Shown: in pieces, positions 16,959 to 25,561 of the stretch
How the letters are laid out: each line of letters starts with the position of its first letter
How positions within the stretch are numbered: position 1 is the stretch's first letter
NCBI RefSeq assembly: GCF_001421355.1
Contig: NZ_LMKC01000003.1
Location: forward strand, 62,164 to 126,163
Direction of reading: 5' to 3'
Length of the DNA stretch: 64,000 bases
DNA from: Sphingomonas sp. Leaf9
GTDB taxonomy: Bacteria; Pseudomonadota; Alphaproteobacteria; Sphingomonadales; Sphingomonadaceae
Notes under the pieces: generated by a model
What the model was told of the DNA's origin: nothing
Database searches by the model: none
What the model saw: only the letters and a program-made list of their open reading frames with translations
Program-made: the position numbers and the translations under genes

Positions 16959-18151
16959 GCGACCGGCCGGCCGCGCCCGCGCGCGGTTTCATACCCCTCT
17001 ACACCCTCGCCTATTGCGGGCTGTTCGTCGCGTTCATGCCGTTCGTGTCGATCCTGCTGCAGGTGAAGGTCGCGGCGATCGATCCGGCGAACCGCGTCGC
17101 GCTGCTCGGCTGGGCGGTGCTGGGCGGGGCGGTGGTCGCCAGCGTGGCGAACATCGCCGCCGGCTGGTTGAGCGACGTGCATTGGCGGCGCAGCCACAGC
17201 CGGCGCCTGCCGATCGCCATCGGCCTGCTGCTGCTGGCGCTGGCCTTTGCCGCGATCCACCGGGCGGGGGATCGCACCGGGCTGCTGATCGCCATCGCCT
17301 TCTGGCAGGTCGCGCTGAACCTGATGTTTGCGCCGATGGTCGCGGTGATGGCCGACGAGGTGCCCGACGCGGTCAAGGGGCGGGTGTCGGGGCTGCTCGG
17401 CATATCGCATCCGATCGGCATGTTGTCCGCCGCCGCCGTCACCGCGCCGTTTTTCCCGACCGAGGGCGCGCGCTTCGCGGTCAATGTCGCGCTTGCGGCG
17501 GTGATGATCGTGCCGTTCCTGCTGCTGGGGCGCGAACGCGGGGCAGGGGGCGATAGCCGGCCCGCCGACACCGCCCCGGTCGCGGTGGTGCGCGGCGATC
17601 TGGTGCGGGCATGGATCGCGCGGCTGGCGATGCAGGTCGCGGGCAACGGGCTGACCGCCTATGCCTTTTTCCACTTTGCCGATCGCTGGCGCGGTACCGG
17701 CGATCCGGCGGGGCCGGTGGCGCAGGCGATGGCGATCGTCACCGCGGTCGTCGTGGTCGCGACGATCGTCGCCGGGCGCTGGTCCGACCGATTGGGCGGG
17801 CGCAAGCCGTTCCTGGGCGTTGCCACGCTGCTCGTCATCGCCGGGCTGATCGGCATGGCGACCGCCCCCGGCTTTGTCGGGGCGATCATCGGCTATGGTG
17901 TGGCGCAGACCGGGCTGTCGGTCTTCCTGGCGCTGCATTCGGCGCTGGCGATGCAGATGCTGCCGTCGCCCGCGACGCGCGGGCGCGACCTTGCCGTGCT
18001 CAACCTTACCAACACGCTGCCGGCCTGCGTCCCGCCATTGCTCGCCGCGCTGGTGCCGGCCGGTGCCGGACTGGGCGCGGTGTTCGTCACGCTGGCGCTG
18101 GTCGCGGCGGTGGGCGGAGCGACGGCGCTGGCGATCCGTTCGGAGCGCTGA
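16955..18151 (+). CDS. major facilitator superfamily transporter
   Basis: A 398-residue protein with about 12 membrane segments, split by a loop near residue 190-210. The cytoplasmic loop between segments 2 and 3 reads GWLSDVHWRRSHSRRLP, and its counterpart in the second half is GRWSDRLGGRKPFLG, the MFS A-motif. Substrate unknown. The start is a TTG overlapping the stop of the LOV kinase (TTGA), so expression is translationally coupled to the light sensor. No ATG occurs before residue 28. Confidence 0.8.
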   Translation: MSDRPAAPARGFIPLYTLAYCGLFVAFMPFVSILLQVKVAAIDPANRVALLGWAVLGGAVVASVANIAAGWLSDVHWRRSHSRRLPIAIGLLLLALAFAAIHRAGDRTGLLIAIAFWQVALNLMFAPMVAVMADEVPDAVKGRVSGLLGISHPIGMLSAAAVTAPFFPTEGARFAVNVALAAVMIVPFLLLGRERGAGGDSRPADTAPVAVVRGDLVRAWIARLAMQVAGNGLTAYAFFHFADRWRGTGDPAGPVAQAMAIVTAVVVVATIVAGRWSDRLGGRKPFLGVATLLVIAGLIGMATAPGFVGAIIGYGVAQTGLSVFLALHSALAMQMLPSPATRGRDLAVLNLTNTLPACVPPLLAALVPAGAGLGAVFVTLALVAAVGGATALAIRSER

Positions 18152-18196
18152 CCCGCTTCGTGCGTTGCCCGGTTAGTGTAATACCGGGAGTGCCTG

Positions 18197-18985
18197 ATGA
18201 TCCGTCTGTTCCATGTCAGCGACGTGCATTTCGGCGCGGAGGACAAGGCGGCGATCGCGTGGTTCGGCGAAGCGGTGCGCCGGGAACAGCCCGATGCGAT
18301 CATCATGACCGGCGACCTGACCATGCGCGCGCGCACCGCCGAGTTCGAGGCGGCGGCGGAATGGCTGGAGAGCCTGGGCCGCCCGGTCACGGTCGAGGTC
18401 GGCAACCACGATTTGCCGCTCTACAATCTGTTCGCGCGCTTCGTGCGGCCGTACAAGCGGTACAAGCGGCTGGAGCGGATGATCGAACGGCCGCTGGAGA
18501 TCGATGGCGTGGCGATCGTCCCGCTGAAGACCACGGCGCGGTTCCAGTTCCGCTGGGACTGGTCGAAGGGCTATGTCGGCGACAAGGCGCTGGCGCGGAC
18601 GCTCAAGCTGATCCGCCGCGTGCCGAAGGGGGACCTGATCTTCATCGCCGCGCACCATCCGCTGATCGACGTCGGCACGAAATCGAGTGGGGAGACATGC
18701 GGCGGCGCGGTCGCACTCGACGCGGTAAAGGCGGCGGGTGCCGATGCCGTCCTGTCGGGCCATGTCCACGACCCGTTCGACATTCCCTATGGCACCGCCG
18801 GCGGACAGTTGCGGATGGTCGGTGCCGGCACGCTGTCGACCCGCACCCGCGATGATCCGCCGTCGTTCAACGAAATCCGGATCGAAGGCGGCCAGTTCGA
18901 AACGATCGCGCGGAAGATGGGGGCGGAGGATGCGCCGGTGACGGCATTGGAGCCAACATCCTACGCTTCGTCACCCCGGACTTGA
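18197..18985 (+). CDS. calcineurin-like metallophosphoesterase
   Basis: A 262-residue cytosolic dinuclear-metal phosphoesterase (3',5'-cyclic-nucleotide phosphodiesterase-like group; substrate unknown). All metal motifs are present: SDVH (Asp9, His11), TGDL (Asp40), GNHD (69-72), AAHHP and GHVHDP. The last codons (SYASSPRT) and the stop are contributed by the repeat arm that begins at 18969, so the original C-terminus has probably been altered. An inverted repeat CCCGG/CCGGG lies at 18168-18188 just upstream. Confidence 0.85.
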   Translation: MIRLFHVSDVHFGAEDKAAIAWFGEAVRREQPDAIIMTGDLTMRARTAEFEAAAEWLESLGRPVTVEVGNHDLPLYNLFARFVRPYKRYKRLERMIERPLEIDGVAIVPLKTTARFQFRWDWSKGYVGDKALARTLKLIRRVPKGDLIFIAAHHPLIDVGTKSSGETCGGAVALDAVKAAGADAVLSGHVHDPFDIPYGTAGGQLRMVGAGTLSTRTRDDPPSFNEIRIEGGQFETIARKMGAEDAPVTALEPTSYASSPRT

Positions 18986-19207
18986 TCCGGGGTCCCGCTT
19001 CTTCCGCGTACCTGGGAGCAGGGTATCCTGGAACTCGCCCGTTCGTCCTGAGTAGCCGCTGAGCTTGTCGAAGGGGCGTATCGAAGGACCGCCACAGGTG
19101 CTTCGATACGGGTCTTCGGCTGCACTCAGCCCCTACTCAGCACGAACGGGACGGTTTCAGGGTAACAGGCACCGATAGCGGGACCCCGGATCAAGTCCGG
19201 GGTGACG
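18969..19207. repeat. inverted repeat pair, family 1, copy A (arms 18969-18998 and 19178-19207)
   Basis: The two 30-base arms are exact reverse complements. Each arm is itself a palindrome, CCCCGGA-CTTGA-TCCGGGG, flanked by CGTCA and TCCCGC. The arms are 179 bases apart, whereas the two other copies in the window have 24-base spacers; the extra length holds a second repeat (19038-19150). Confidence 0.85.
19038..19150. repeat. long inverted repeat, family 2, nested in copy A
   Basis: CCCGTTCGTCCTGAGTAG (19038-19055) pairs, with one mismatch, with the sequence ending at 19150; inner arms CGTATCGAAG (about 19076) and CTTCGATACG (about 19101) pair exactly. The core TGAGCTTGTCGAAG is a dispersed repeat common in alphaproteobacterial genomes. 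No coding frame of note. Confidence 0.7.
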
Positions 19208-19228
19208 AAAGGCGAAGGAGAAAAGCGC

Positions 19229-19978
19229 CTACGACAGACGCTGCCCGATCAACGTCCCCTTGGTTCCGCGATTGACCAGTTCGAAGCGGAAGTTCGGCCA
19301 CCGCTTGCGCCAGCGCTGCGCCACGACGCGCTCGCCCGGCCGCGCACCGTCGTCGAGCATGACCACGCCCCCGACCGGCAGCCGGTCGAACAGCGTCTCC
19401 GCCGCGCCGCGGACATAGGGGTGGATGGTCCATGGCGGCCCGTCGATCAGCAGCAGGTCGACCTGATCGGGCAGCGCGTCGATATCATACCACACGCCCG
19501 GCCAGTCGCCGGGCGACGCAACCAGCGGTGCCGCGCGCAGATCGGCGGCGATGCCGTGTTCGGCCAGCCATTCGCGGGTCGCATCGACGAAGCCGGCATG
19601 CTGGTCGAAACTGATGAGTTGTCCGCCGCCATGCTTGGCCAGCGCCGCGCCGGTCACCAGGCTCGACGCGCCGGTGCCCAGTTCGACGACGGTCTGCGGG
19701 CGGCTGGCGGCGATGCGGTCGACGATCAGCGACAGATAGCCGGTGTCCGCCTTCCAGCTGCCAAGGTTCGGCAGGGCATCGGGCGCAAGGCCCAGGTCCG
19801 CCATCAACCGCGCCTTGTCCGCCTTCTTGCCCCCCGACAGGCTGCGCAGCAGCCACGGCCACTGGATCGCGCCGAACGCGATGGTGAACAGCTTGTCCGA
19901 CAGGCTGCGGCGCAGTTCGTCCGGCCACAGGTCGGAATCGGCAAGCGGCAGCAGCGAAGTCTTGGCACGCGAGGTCAT
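19229..19978 (-). CDS. class I SAM-dependent methyltransferase
   Basis: A 249-residue protein of the O-methyltransferase-like (methyltransf_24) type. SAM-binding motif I is VVELGTGASSLVTGAALAKHGGGQLISFDQ, and VDLLLIDGPPW holds the motif-IV acidic residue. About 90 N-terminal residues (LWPDELRRSLSDKLFTIAFGAIQWPWLLRSLSGGKKADKARLM) are helical and not recognised. Substrate unknown. It stands between the repeat cluster and rpsI and is followed by the repeats at 19207. Confidence 0.75.
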   Translation of the reverse strand: MTSRAKTSLLPLADSDLWPDELRRSLSDKLFTIAFGAIQWPWLLRSLSGGKKADKARLMADLGLAPDALPNLGSWKADTGYLSLIVDRIAASRPQTVVELGTGASSLVTGAALAKHGGGQLISFDQHAGFVDATREWLAEHGIAADLRAAPLVASPGDWPGVWYDIDALPDQVDLLLIDGPPWTIHPYVRGAAETLFDRLPVGGVVMLDDGARPGERVVAQRWRKRWPNFRFELVNRGTKGTLIGQRLS

Positions 19979-20043
19979 GGCGTCTCTTGGGTTGTTCCGC
20001 CAGCGCGCGGACGGCCTCTCGCTATACGGTTACGGCCCAAACG

Positions 20044-20071
20044 AAAAGGGCGGCCCGACACCGAACCGCCC
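20044..20071 (-). terminator. intrinsic terminator of rplM-rpsI
   Basis: On the minus strand GGGCGG pairs with CCGCCC around a 12-base loop and is followed by TTTT. It lies 63 bases after the rpsI stop. Confidence 0.7.
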
Positions 20072-20133
20072 CAAATCGACCGCGACTGGCCGCAAACGGG
20101 AACTTTTTCGGCTCCCGCGCGTGCCAGGAACGA

Positions 20134-20694
20134 TTAGCGCTTCGAGAACTGGAAGCTGCGGCGGGCCTTCGCCTTGCCGTACTTCTTACGCTCGACGGCG
20201 CGGCTGTCGCGGGTCAGGAACCCGGCGGCCTTGACCGGCGCACGCAGGACCGGCTCGTAGCGGGTCAGCGCCTGGCTGATGCCATGCTTGACCGCGCCGG
20301 CCTGACCCGACAGGCCACCGCCCTTGACGGTGCAGATCACGTCATACGCACCGGTGCGGTCGGCAACGCCGAACGGCTGGTTGATGACGAGACGCAGCGT
20401 CGGACGTGCGAAATACACTTCCTGGTCACGACCGTTGATCGTGATCTTCCCCGAACCTGGCTTCAGCCAGACGCGCGCAACGGCGTCCTTGCGGCGGCCG
20501 GTGGCATAGGCGCGACCATACTGGTCGATTTCCTGCGCGCGCAGCGGCATGGTCGGGCGCGGTGCTTCGACCGGAGCGGCGGGCGCTTCGGCGCCGTCGG
20601 CCTGCGGAGCCGAAGCCTGCGGCGCGGCATCGGCCGGCGCCTGCTGACCGGTCAGGTTCGCGAGGTCGGAAAGGGACTGGCGGTTGTCGGACAT
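20134..20694 (-). CDS. rpsI: 30S ribosomal protein S9 with long Ala/Pro-rich N-terminal extension
   Basis: The core ([22 protein letters not shown] to the C-terminal [17 protein letters not shown], whose tail reaches the decoding centre) is standard S9 of about 130 residues. It is preceded by about 55 residues rich in Ala, Pro and Gln ([20 protein letters not shown]), absent from E. coli S9. The start overlaps the rplM stop by one base (TAATG), giving the classic L13-S9 operon. Confidence 0.97.
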   Translation of the reverse strand: MSDNRQSLSDLANLTGQQAPADAAPQASAPQADGAEAPAAPVEAPRPTMPLRAQEIDQYGRAYATGRRKDAVARVWLKPGSGKITINGRDQEVYFARPTLRLVINQPFGVADRTGAYDVICTVKGGGLSGQAGAVKHGISQALTRYEPVLRAPVKAAGFLTRDSRAVERKKYGKAKARRSFQFSKR

Positions 20695-21173
20695 TATGCG
20701 CCCACCTTGTTCTTGCGGTTCATGCTCGCGATGTCGAGAACCTGCGGGTTCTGCGCTTCATGCGGATGCTCGGCACCCTTGAAGATGCGCAGGTTGCGCA
20801 TCTGCTCGCGACCCAGCGGCCCGCGCGGGATCATCCGCTCGACGGCCTTTTCCAGGACGCGCTCGGGGAAACGACCTTCGAGGACCTTCTCGGCGGTGAC
20901 CGCCTTGATGCCGCCGGCATAGCCGGTGTGCTTGTAATAGGTCTTCGTCTTCGCCTTGTTCGAGGTGAAGCGGATCTTGTCGGCATTGATGACGACGACG
21001 TTGTCACCGCAATCGACGTGCGGGGTGAACGACGTCTTGTGCTTGCCGCGCAGCACGTTGGCGATGATCGACGCAGCGCGACCGACCACCAGGCCGTCGG
21101 CATCGACGATATGCCACTTCTTCTCCACCTCGTGCGGCTTAACCGACTTGGTGGTCTTCATGAGCGCCTTCAT
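20694..21173 (-). CDS. rplM: 50S ribosomal protein L13
   Basis: A 159-residue L13 with the conserved run [46 protein letters not shown] and [32 protein letters not shown] 21173 ([12 protein letters not shown]) was chosen over the longer open frame because upstream codons are not L13-like; MKTTK at 21161 is possible. First gene of rplM-rpsI, probably served by the promoter at 21237-21265. Confidence 0.97.
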   Translation of the reverse strand: MKALMKTTKSVKPHEVEKKWHIVDADGLVVGRAASIIANVLRGKHKTSFTPHVDCGDNVVVINADKIRFTSNKAKTKTYYKHTGYAGGIKAVTAEKVLEGRFPERVLEKAVERMIPRGPLGREQMRNLRIFKGAEHPHEAQNPQVLDIASMNRKNKVGA

Positions 21174-21236
21174 GGGCGTTTGACCTTTCGGAAGTTTAAC
21201 GCGTCCACCCCGAACCGGAGCGGTGCGAACGCCGGG

Positions 21237-21265
21237 CAAATGCCTAAGGACCGGCGGAAAGTCAA
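21237..21265 (-). promoter_or_regulatory. probable housekeeping promoter of rplM-rpsI
   Basis: On the minus strand CTTGACTTT gives a good -35 (TTGACT, 21260-21265); 17 bases on is a weak -10 (CATTTG). Sphingomonad housekeeping promoters typically have a strong TTGAC and a loose -10. The start codon is about 65 bases further. Confidence 0.4.
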
Positions 21266-21301
21266 GCAAAGTGCGGCTTTGCTGACGGGTATCATGATAC
21301 C

Positions 21302-22096
21302 TTATGGCGTTCGCTGGCTTATCCGCGTGGTGGCGGTGGAGGTGGCCGACCCGCTTTCGATGCGCACGACGGTCTGCTGGGTCAGGACCATGGCCGTGCG
21401 CGCATCGACGCGGCGCAGGATCGTGCTGGTGCGCCGGCCGCTGGCCTGTCCGCCGCGCGCCACGATATCGCCCGACAGGCGCTGTTCCTCGACCAGCGCG
21501 TTGCCCTCGGCATGGATGCGTTCGGTGCCGGTCACGTCCGATCCGCCGTCGAACGGCGGCGTTCCCCGCTGGCGGATATCACGCTGCGGGATGACGCCGC
21601 GGCGGACGACGTCGGGGGCGAGCAGGGTCGACAGCATCGACCCGAGCATCGCGACCTGCTGCCGCTCGGGCAGCAGCCGTAACGGGGCCGTCAGCTTCTG
21701 CAGCATTGCCGCCCGCGCCGGATCGGTGCCGCCCTGTGCGGTCACGGCATCGATCAGTTTCGCCCACAGCGCCGCGCGGTCGACCACCCCGACCACCTCG
21801 CCACGATCCGATAGCTGGTAGGTGATCGGCTGCCCGCGCAGCCCGGCAAAGGCACGCTCGAACATCGCGCCGGGGCCATTGGACAGGCCGCCCGCGACCG
21901 AATCGATGGTCAGCTCGGCGGTCAGGCCATCGGGGGTGCGGTGAAACCGGACGGTGCGATCAATAGCGTAGCGGCGGACCACGCCCGCTTCGTCGCGTTC
22001 CTGTTCGATGTGGTAGCGATAGGCGGTGTCGAGCGCCGGCGCGAAGCCGGTCGCCGCCGCCGCTTCGACGGCTGGCGCGGGCGGGAGGAGCGGCAT
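21302..22096 (-). CDS. hypothetical protein, 264 residues, coupled to ctaA
   Basis: Not recognised. The N-terminus ([17 protein letters not shown]) is not a convincing signal peptide. The body alternates strands, e.g. [43 protein letters not shown] and [19 protein letters not shown], recalling the DUF6263-like beta-rich envelope proteins. The C-terminal 80 residues ([57 protein letters not shown]) look like a lipocalin-type or duplicated half. ATG 22096 overlaps the ctaA stop by one base, so it is translated with haem A synthase. Confidence 0.6.
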   Translation of the reverse strand: MPLLPPAPAVEAAAATGFAPALDTAYRYHIEQERDEAGVVRRYAIDRTVRFHRTPDGLTAELTIDSVAGGLSNGPGAMFERAFAGLRGQPITYQLSDRGEVVGVVDRAALWAKLIDAVTAQGGTDPARAAMLQKLTAPLRLLPERQQVAMLGSMLSTLLAPDVVRRGVIPQRDIRQRGTPPFDGGSDVTGTERIHAEGNALVEEQRLSGDIVARGGQASGRRTSTILRRVDARTAMVLTQQTVVRIESGSATSTATTRISQRTP

Positions 22097-23124
22097 CAGC
22101 GTCGGCCGGTGGCGTGCGCGCCCCAGGTCGCCGCGATCACCAGCAGTGCACCGACCAGCTGGTGCAGCGCCGCCACCTCGATCCGCACGCCGCTCATCAC
22201 CGTGCTGATGCCGAGCAGGATCTGCACGCCGAAGGTGATGTGGATCGCGCGGGCGACCTTGGGGTGGCCGGCACGCTTGGCGGCGCGGGCGAGCAGGATC
22301 AGCGCCCCGACCGCGACCCATGCCCACCAGCGATGGATGAAGTGGACGACATAGGGGTCGTTGACGATCGCATCGAGCGGCGCGCGCAGCGACCATTCGT
22401 CGGCGGGGAAGAAGTGCCCGTTCATCAGCGGCCACTGATCGGTCACCAGCCCGGCGTTCAGCCCGGCGACCCATGCACCGAACAGCAGCTGGACGAACAG
22501 CACCACCAACGCCACCGCGCCGATCGCAGTCATCCGCGCCGGGCGGGCATAGCGATCCGCCGCCAGCTCACGCAGGTCGAGCGCGGTCCACACCGTGCCG
22601 GCGAGGATCAGCAACGCATTCAACAGGTGCACCGACAGGCGGATGTGCGACACATCGGTCCTGACCGACAGGCCCGACGCCACCATCCACCAGCCGATCG
22701 CCCCCTGCAATCCGCCCAGCGCCAGCACCGCCAGCAGCCGCCCCTTATATCCGGTCGGGATCGCACCCCGGACCCAGAACCACGCAAGCGGCACGGCAAA
22801 GGCGACGCCGACCAGCCGCGCGAGCAGCCGGTGGAAATATTCCCAGAAGAAGATGCCCTTGAACTGCGCCAGCGTCATGCCCTGGTTCAGCAGCTGATAT
22901 TCGGGGATTTTCCGGTAGTTGGCGAACTCCGCCTCCCATTGCGCGGCGTTCAACGGGGGGAGCGTGCCCGACAGCGGCTTCCATTCGGTGATCGACAGCC
23001 CGGATTCGGTCAGCCGGGTGATCCCGCCGACCACCACCATCGCGACGACCAGCGCCGCGACCCACCAGAGCCAGCGGGCGACAGCGCCGGGACGGGCGCG
23101 CGAAGGAAGGGGCGGGGCGAGCAT
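22096..23124 (-). CDS. ctaA: haem A synthase (COX15/CtaA type 2)
   Basis: CtaA oxidises the C8 methyl of haem O to give haem A for the aa3 oxidase. The 342-residue protein has about eight membrane helices. Family marks are GGITRLTESGLSITEWKPLSGTLPP in the first loop and the haem-ligand histidines in EYFHRLLAR, SHIRLSVHLL, FIHRWWAW and ALHQLVGALL. The long ITEWKP/EYQLLNQGM insertion is typical of the alphaproteobacterial and mitochondrial form. Confidence 0.95.
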   Translation of the reverse strand: MLAPPLPSRARPGAVARWLWWVAALVVAMVVVGGITRLTESGLSITEWKPLSGTLPPLNAAQWEAEFANYRKIPEYQLLNQGMTLAQFKGIFFWEYFHRLLARLVGVAFAVPLAWFWVRGAIPTGYKGRLLAVLALGGLQGAIGWWMVASGLSVRTDVSHIRLSVHLLNALLILAGTVWTALDLRELAADRYARPARMTAIGAVALVVLFVQLLFGAWVAGLNAGLVTDQWPLMNGHFFPADEWSLRAPLDAIVNDPYVVHFIHRWWAWVAVGALILLARAAKRAGHPKVARAIHITFGVQILLGISTVMSGVRIEVAALHQLVGALLVIAATWGAHATGRR

Positions 23125-23225
23125 CGCCGGTGTCTAGCGCGGCGGCGGCGGCCAAGAAAGAGGGTGCATGTGGCTTTACCGCCGGCCGCACGCCTGTACG
23201 ATGGTGCAATGCGAAATGCGTTTCC

Positions 23226-23780
23226 GTGACGATCGAGGCCCTGGTCGCCCGCTATGGGCTGGGTGCGCTGCTGCTGGGCGCGGGAATCGAGGGCGAGACG
23301 GTCGTGGTCCTGGGCGGGATCATGGTCCAGCGCGGGGCGCTGCCCTATGTCGGCGCGATCCTTGCCGCCGCGATCGGTTCGTTCATCGCCGACCAGTTGT
23401 TCTTCGCGGCCGGGCGGCGGTTTCGCGACCATCCGCGTGTCCGGCGCTGGAGCGCCAAGCCGGCCTCCGCCCGCGCGCTCGCCGCGTTCGAGCGGCGCCC
23501 GACGCTGTTCGTCTTCGCCTTTCGCTTTCTGTACGGCCTGCGCACGGTCAGCCCGGTTGCGATCGGCACCACGCGGCTGCCGCTGGCGCGGTTCGTGGTG
23601 CTGAACGGTGCGGCGGCGTTGCTGTGGGCGACGATCTTCGTGTCGATCGGCTATTGGTTCGGGCACGGCCTGAGCGACGTGATCGGCCGCTGGCTGCCGT
23701 CGTGGCAGGTGCTGGCGGGCGGGGCGGCAGTGCTTGCGGTGCTGGGCGGCGTTACGTGGTGGGTAAAGCGGCGAACCTAG
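23226..23780 (+). CDS. DedA family membrane protein
   Basis: A 184-residue inner-membrane protein of the DedA/SNARE-associated family, implicated in undecaprenyl-phosphate and lipid scrambling. The reading frame is open from about 23130 but the family start (VTIEALVARYGLGALLLGAGIEGETVVVLGG) points to GTG 23226; no strong ribosome-binding site is seen. The conserved FAFRFLYGLRTVSPVAIGTTRLPLARFVVLN (F/Y-R-x3-G-x-R-T) motif is in the middle. About four hydrophobic segments. Confidence 0.85.
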   Translation: MTIEALVARYGLGALLLGAGIEGETVVVLGGIMVQRGALPYVGAILAAAIGSFIADQLFFAAGRRFRDHPRVRRWSAKPASARALAAFERRPTLFVFAFRFLYGLRTVSPVAIGTTRLPLARFVVLNGAAALLWATIFVSIGYWFGHGLSDVIGRWLPSWQVLAGGAAVLAVLGGVTWWVKRRT

Positions 23781-23804
23781 CGCGTCCCCGGCTCGCGGAG
23801 GCGC

Positions 23805-24305
23805 TTACTCTCCCTTGCGGCCCAGCTTCTCGACCCGCGCGATCACCTCTTCGCACACCGCCGGCGACACGAACTTGGCGATCGATCCGCCATACATCGC
23901 GATTTCCTTGACCAGCCGCGACGCGATCGGTTGCAGCGAGACGTCGGCCATCAGGAAGACCGTTTCGATCCGGTCGTTCAGCTGCTGGTTCATGCCCGCC
24001 ATCTGGTATTCATATTCGAAATCGGCCACCGCGCGCAGGCCGCGCACGATGACGCTCGCCCCCTGCCGCTCGGCAAAAGTCATCAGCAGCGCGTCGAACG
24101 CAACGACCTGAATATCCCCCACGACATCCACCACCTCGCGTTCGACCATTGCCAGCCGCTCGTCGAGCGTGAACATCGGCGATTTGGACGGATTGGTCGT
24201 GACCCCGATCACCAGCCGGTCGACCAGCTTCGCGCCGCGCCGGATGATATCCATATGCCCGCGCGTGATCGGATCGAACGTGCCGGGATAGACGCCGATC
24301 CTCAC
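23805..24305 (-). CDS. coaD: phosphopantetheine adenylyltransferase
   Basis: CoaD makes dephospho-CoA from 4'-phosphopantetheine and ATP. The 166-residue protein has the nucleotidyltransferase motif GTFDPITRGH at residues 8-17, VIVRGLRAVADFEYEYQMAGMN, and the ISS-type ATP motif replaced by VSPAV near the C-terminus as in the family. The start overlaps the ispA stop (ATGA). Confidence 0.96.
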   Translation of the reverse strand: MRIGVYPGTFDPITRGHMDIIRRGAKLVDRLVIGVTTNPSKSPMFTLDERLAMVEREVVDVVGDIQVVAFDALLMTFAERQGASVIVRGLRAVADFEYEYQMAGMNQQLNDRIETVFLMADVSLQPIASRLVKEIAMYGGSIAKFVSPAVCEEVIARVEKLGRKGE

Positions 24306-25207
24306 CGGTCGCGCTCCAGCACGTAACGGGCGATGGCGCGCAGCAGGTCGGCTTCGGGGCCAAAGTCGCGCAGATGCTCGATCGACTGGTCGACCAGCAA
24401 CCGCGCCTGTTCGCGCGCACGGTCGAGGCCGAGCAGCGAGAGGAAGGTTTCCTTGCCCGCCTCGCCGTCCTTGCGCAGCGCCTTGCCGACCGCCGCCTCG
24501 TCGCCCTCGACGTCCAGGATGTCGTCGGCGATCTGGAAGGCAAGGCCGATGTCGCGGGCATAGCCGCGGAGCGAGGTGCGCTGGTCGGCGGGAATGCGGC
24601 CGAGGATCGCGCCGGCCTCGACCGAGCAGGCGATCAGCGCGCCGGTCTTCATCGCCTGCAACCGGGTAACGGTATTCAGGTCGAAGCTGGTGCCCTCCGC
24701 CTCAAGGTCCATCGCCTGTCCGCCCGCCATGCCCGACGGACCGGAGGCGTGCGCCAGGTCGGCAATCAGCTCGATGCGGACATGCGGGTCGGGATGGGTC
24801 GCTTCATGCGCCAGGATTTCGAACGCCAGCGCGTGGAGACAGTCACCCGCCAGGATCGCGGTCGCTTCGTCGAATGCTTTGTGCACCGTGGGCTTGCCGC
24901 GCCGCATGTCGTCATCGTCCATCGCGGGCAGGTCGTCATGGACCAGGCTGTAGACATGGATGCATTCGATCGCGAGCGAGGCACGGGCGGCGCGCACCCG
25001 TTCGACATTGAACAGCCGGGCGGTGGCGAACACCAGCAACGGGCGCAGGCGCTTGCCCCCGCCGATCGCGGCATGGCGCATCGCGCGGTACAGGTTCGCA
25101 CGCGGATCGCCGGGAACGGGCAGCAGCGCGTCGAACTGGCGATCCATCTCCGCCGAGATTTCGCGAAGGGCGGCGTTCAGCGACACCGGCGGCGCGACGG
25201 TCGCCAT
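24302..25207 (-). CDS. ispA: polyprenyl (farnesyl/geranyl) diphosphate synthase
   Basis: It condenses IPP with allylic diphosphates to give farnesyl diphosphate, precursor of quinones, undecaprenol and carotenoids. The first Asp-rich motif is DDLPAMDDDDMRRGKPT near residue 90, the second is AFQIADDILDVEGDE near 230. Its 301 residues match IspA. Order xseB-ispA-coaD with one- and four-base overlaps; xseB-ispA is a widely conserved pair. Confidence 0.95.
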   Translation of the reverse strand: MATVAPPVSLNAALREISAEMDRQFDALLPVPGDPRANLYRAMRHAAIGGGKRLRPLLVFATARLFNVERVRAARASLAIECIHVYSLVHDDLPAMDDDDMRRGKPTVHKAFDEATAILAGDCLHALAFEILAHEATHPDPHVRIELIADLAHASGPSGMAGGQAMDLEAEGTSFDLNTVTRLQAMKTGALIACSVEAGAILGRIPADQRTSLRGYARDIGLAFQIADDILDVEGDEAAVGKALRKDGEAGKETFLSLLGLDRAREQARLLVDQSIEHLRDFGPEADLLRAIARYVLERDR

Positions 25208-25449
25208 TATTGGGCGTCGAACGGCTGGGTGGAGGCGCGCCCTTCGGCATCAACCCGGATCGCCTCGATCCGGGCCTGCGCCGCATCGAGCCGCGCGGCA
25301 CATTGCGCGCGCAGCAGGTCACCGCGGGCATAGAGGTCGATCGCGGTCTGGAGGTCTTCCTGACCCGTTTCCAGCCGGCTGACGATGGTTTCGAGCTCGC
25401 GCAGCGCGTCTTCGAAGGACAGGGTGGAAACATCGCGTTCGTCGGACAT
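25207..25449 (-). CDS. xseB: exodeoxyribonuclease VII small subunit
   Basis: The 80-residue small subunit of the single-strand-specific nuclease. The family pattern LSFEDALRELETIVSRLETGQEDLQTAIDLYARGDLLRAQCAARLDAAQARIE is fully present. Its stop shares a base with the ispA start. xseA is not in the window. Confidence 0.95.
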   Translation of the reverse strand: MSDERDVSTLSFEDALRELETIVSRLETGQEDLQTAIDLYARGDLLRAQCAARLDAAQARIEAIRVDAEGRASTQPFDAQ

Positions 25450-25561
25450 GGGCGATGCTATGGGGCAGGGGAGGTCGGGTTGGCAACCGGGGTGTGCGGG
25501 GTTCGAAGCAAATCGGCCCTGACCGCCGTCACGTGCGTTTCAATCGTCAGAATACCTTGGT

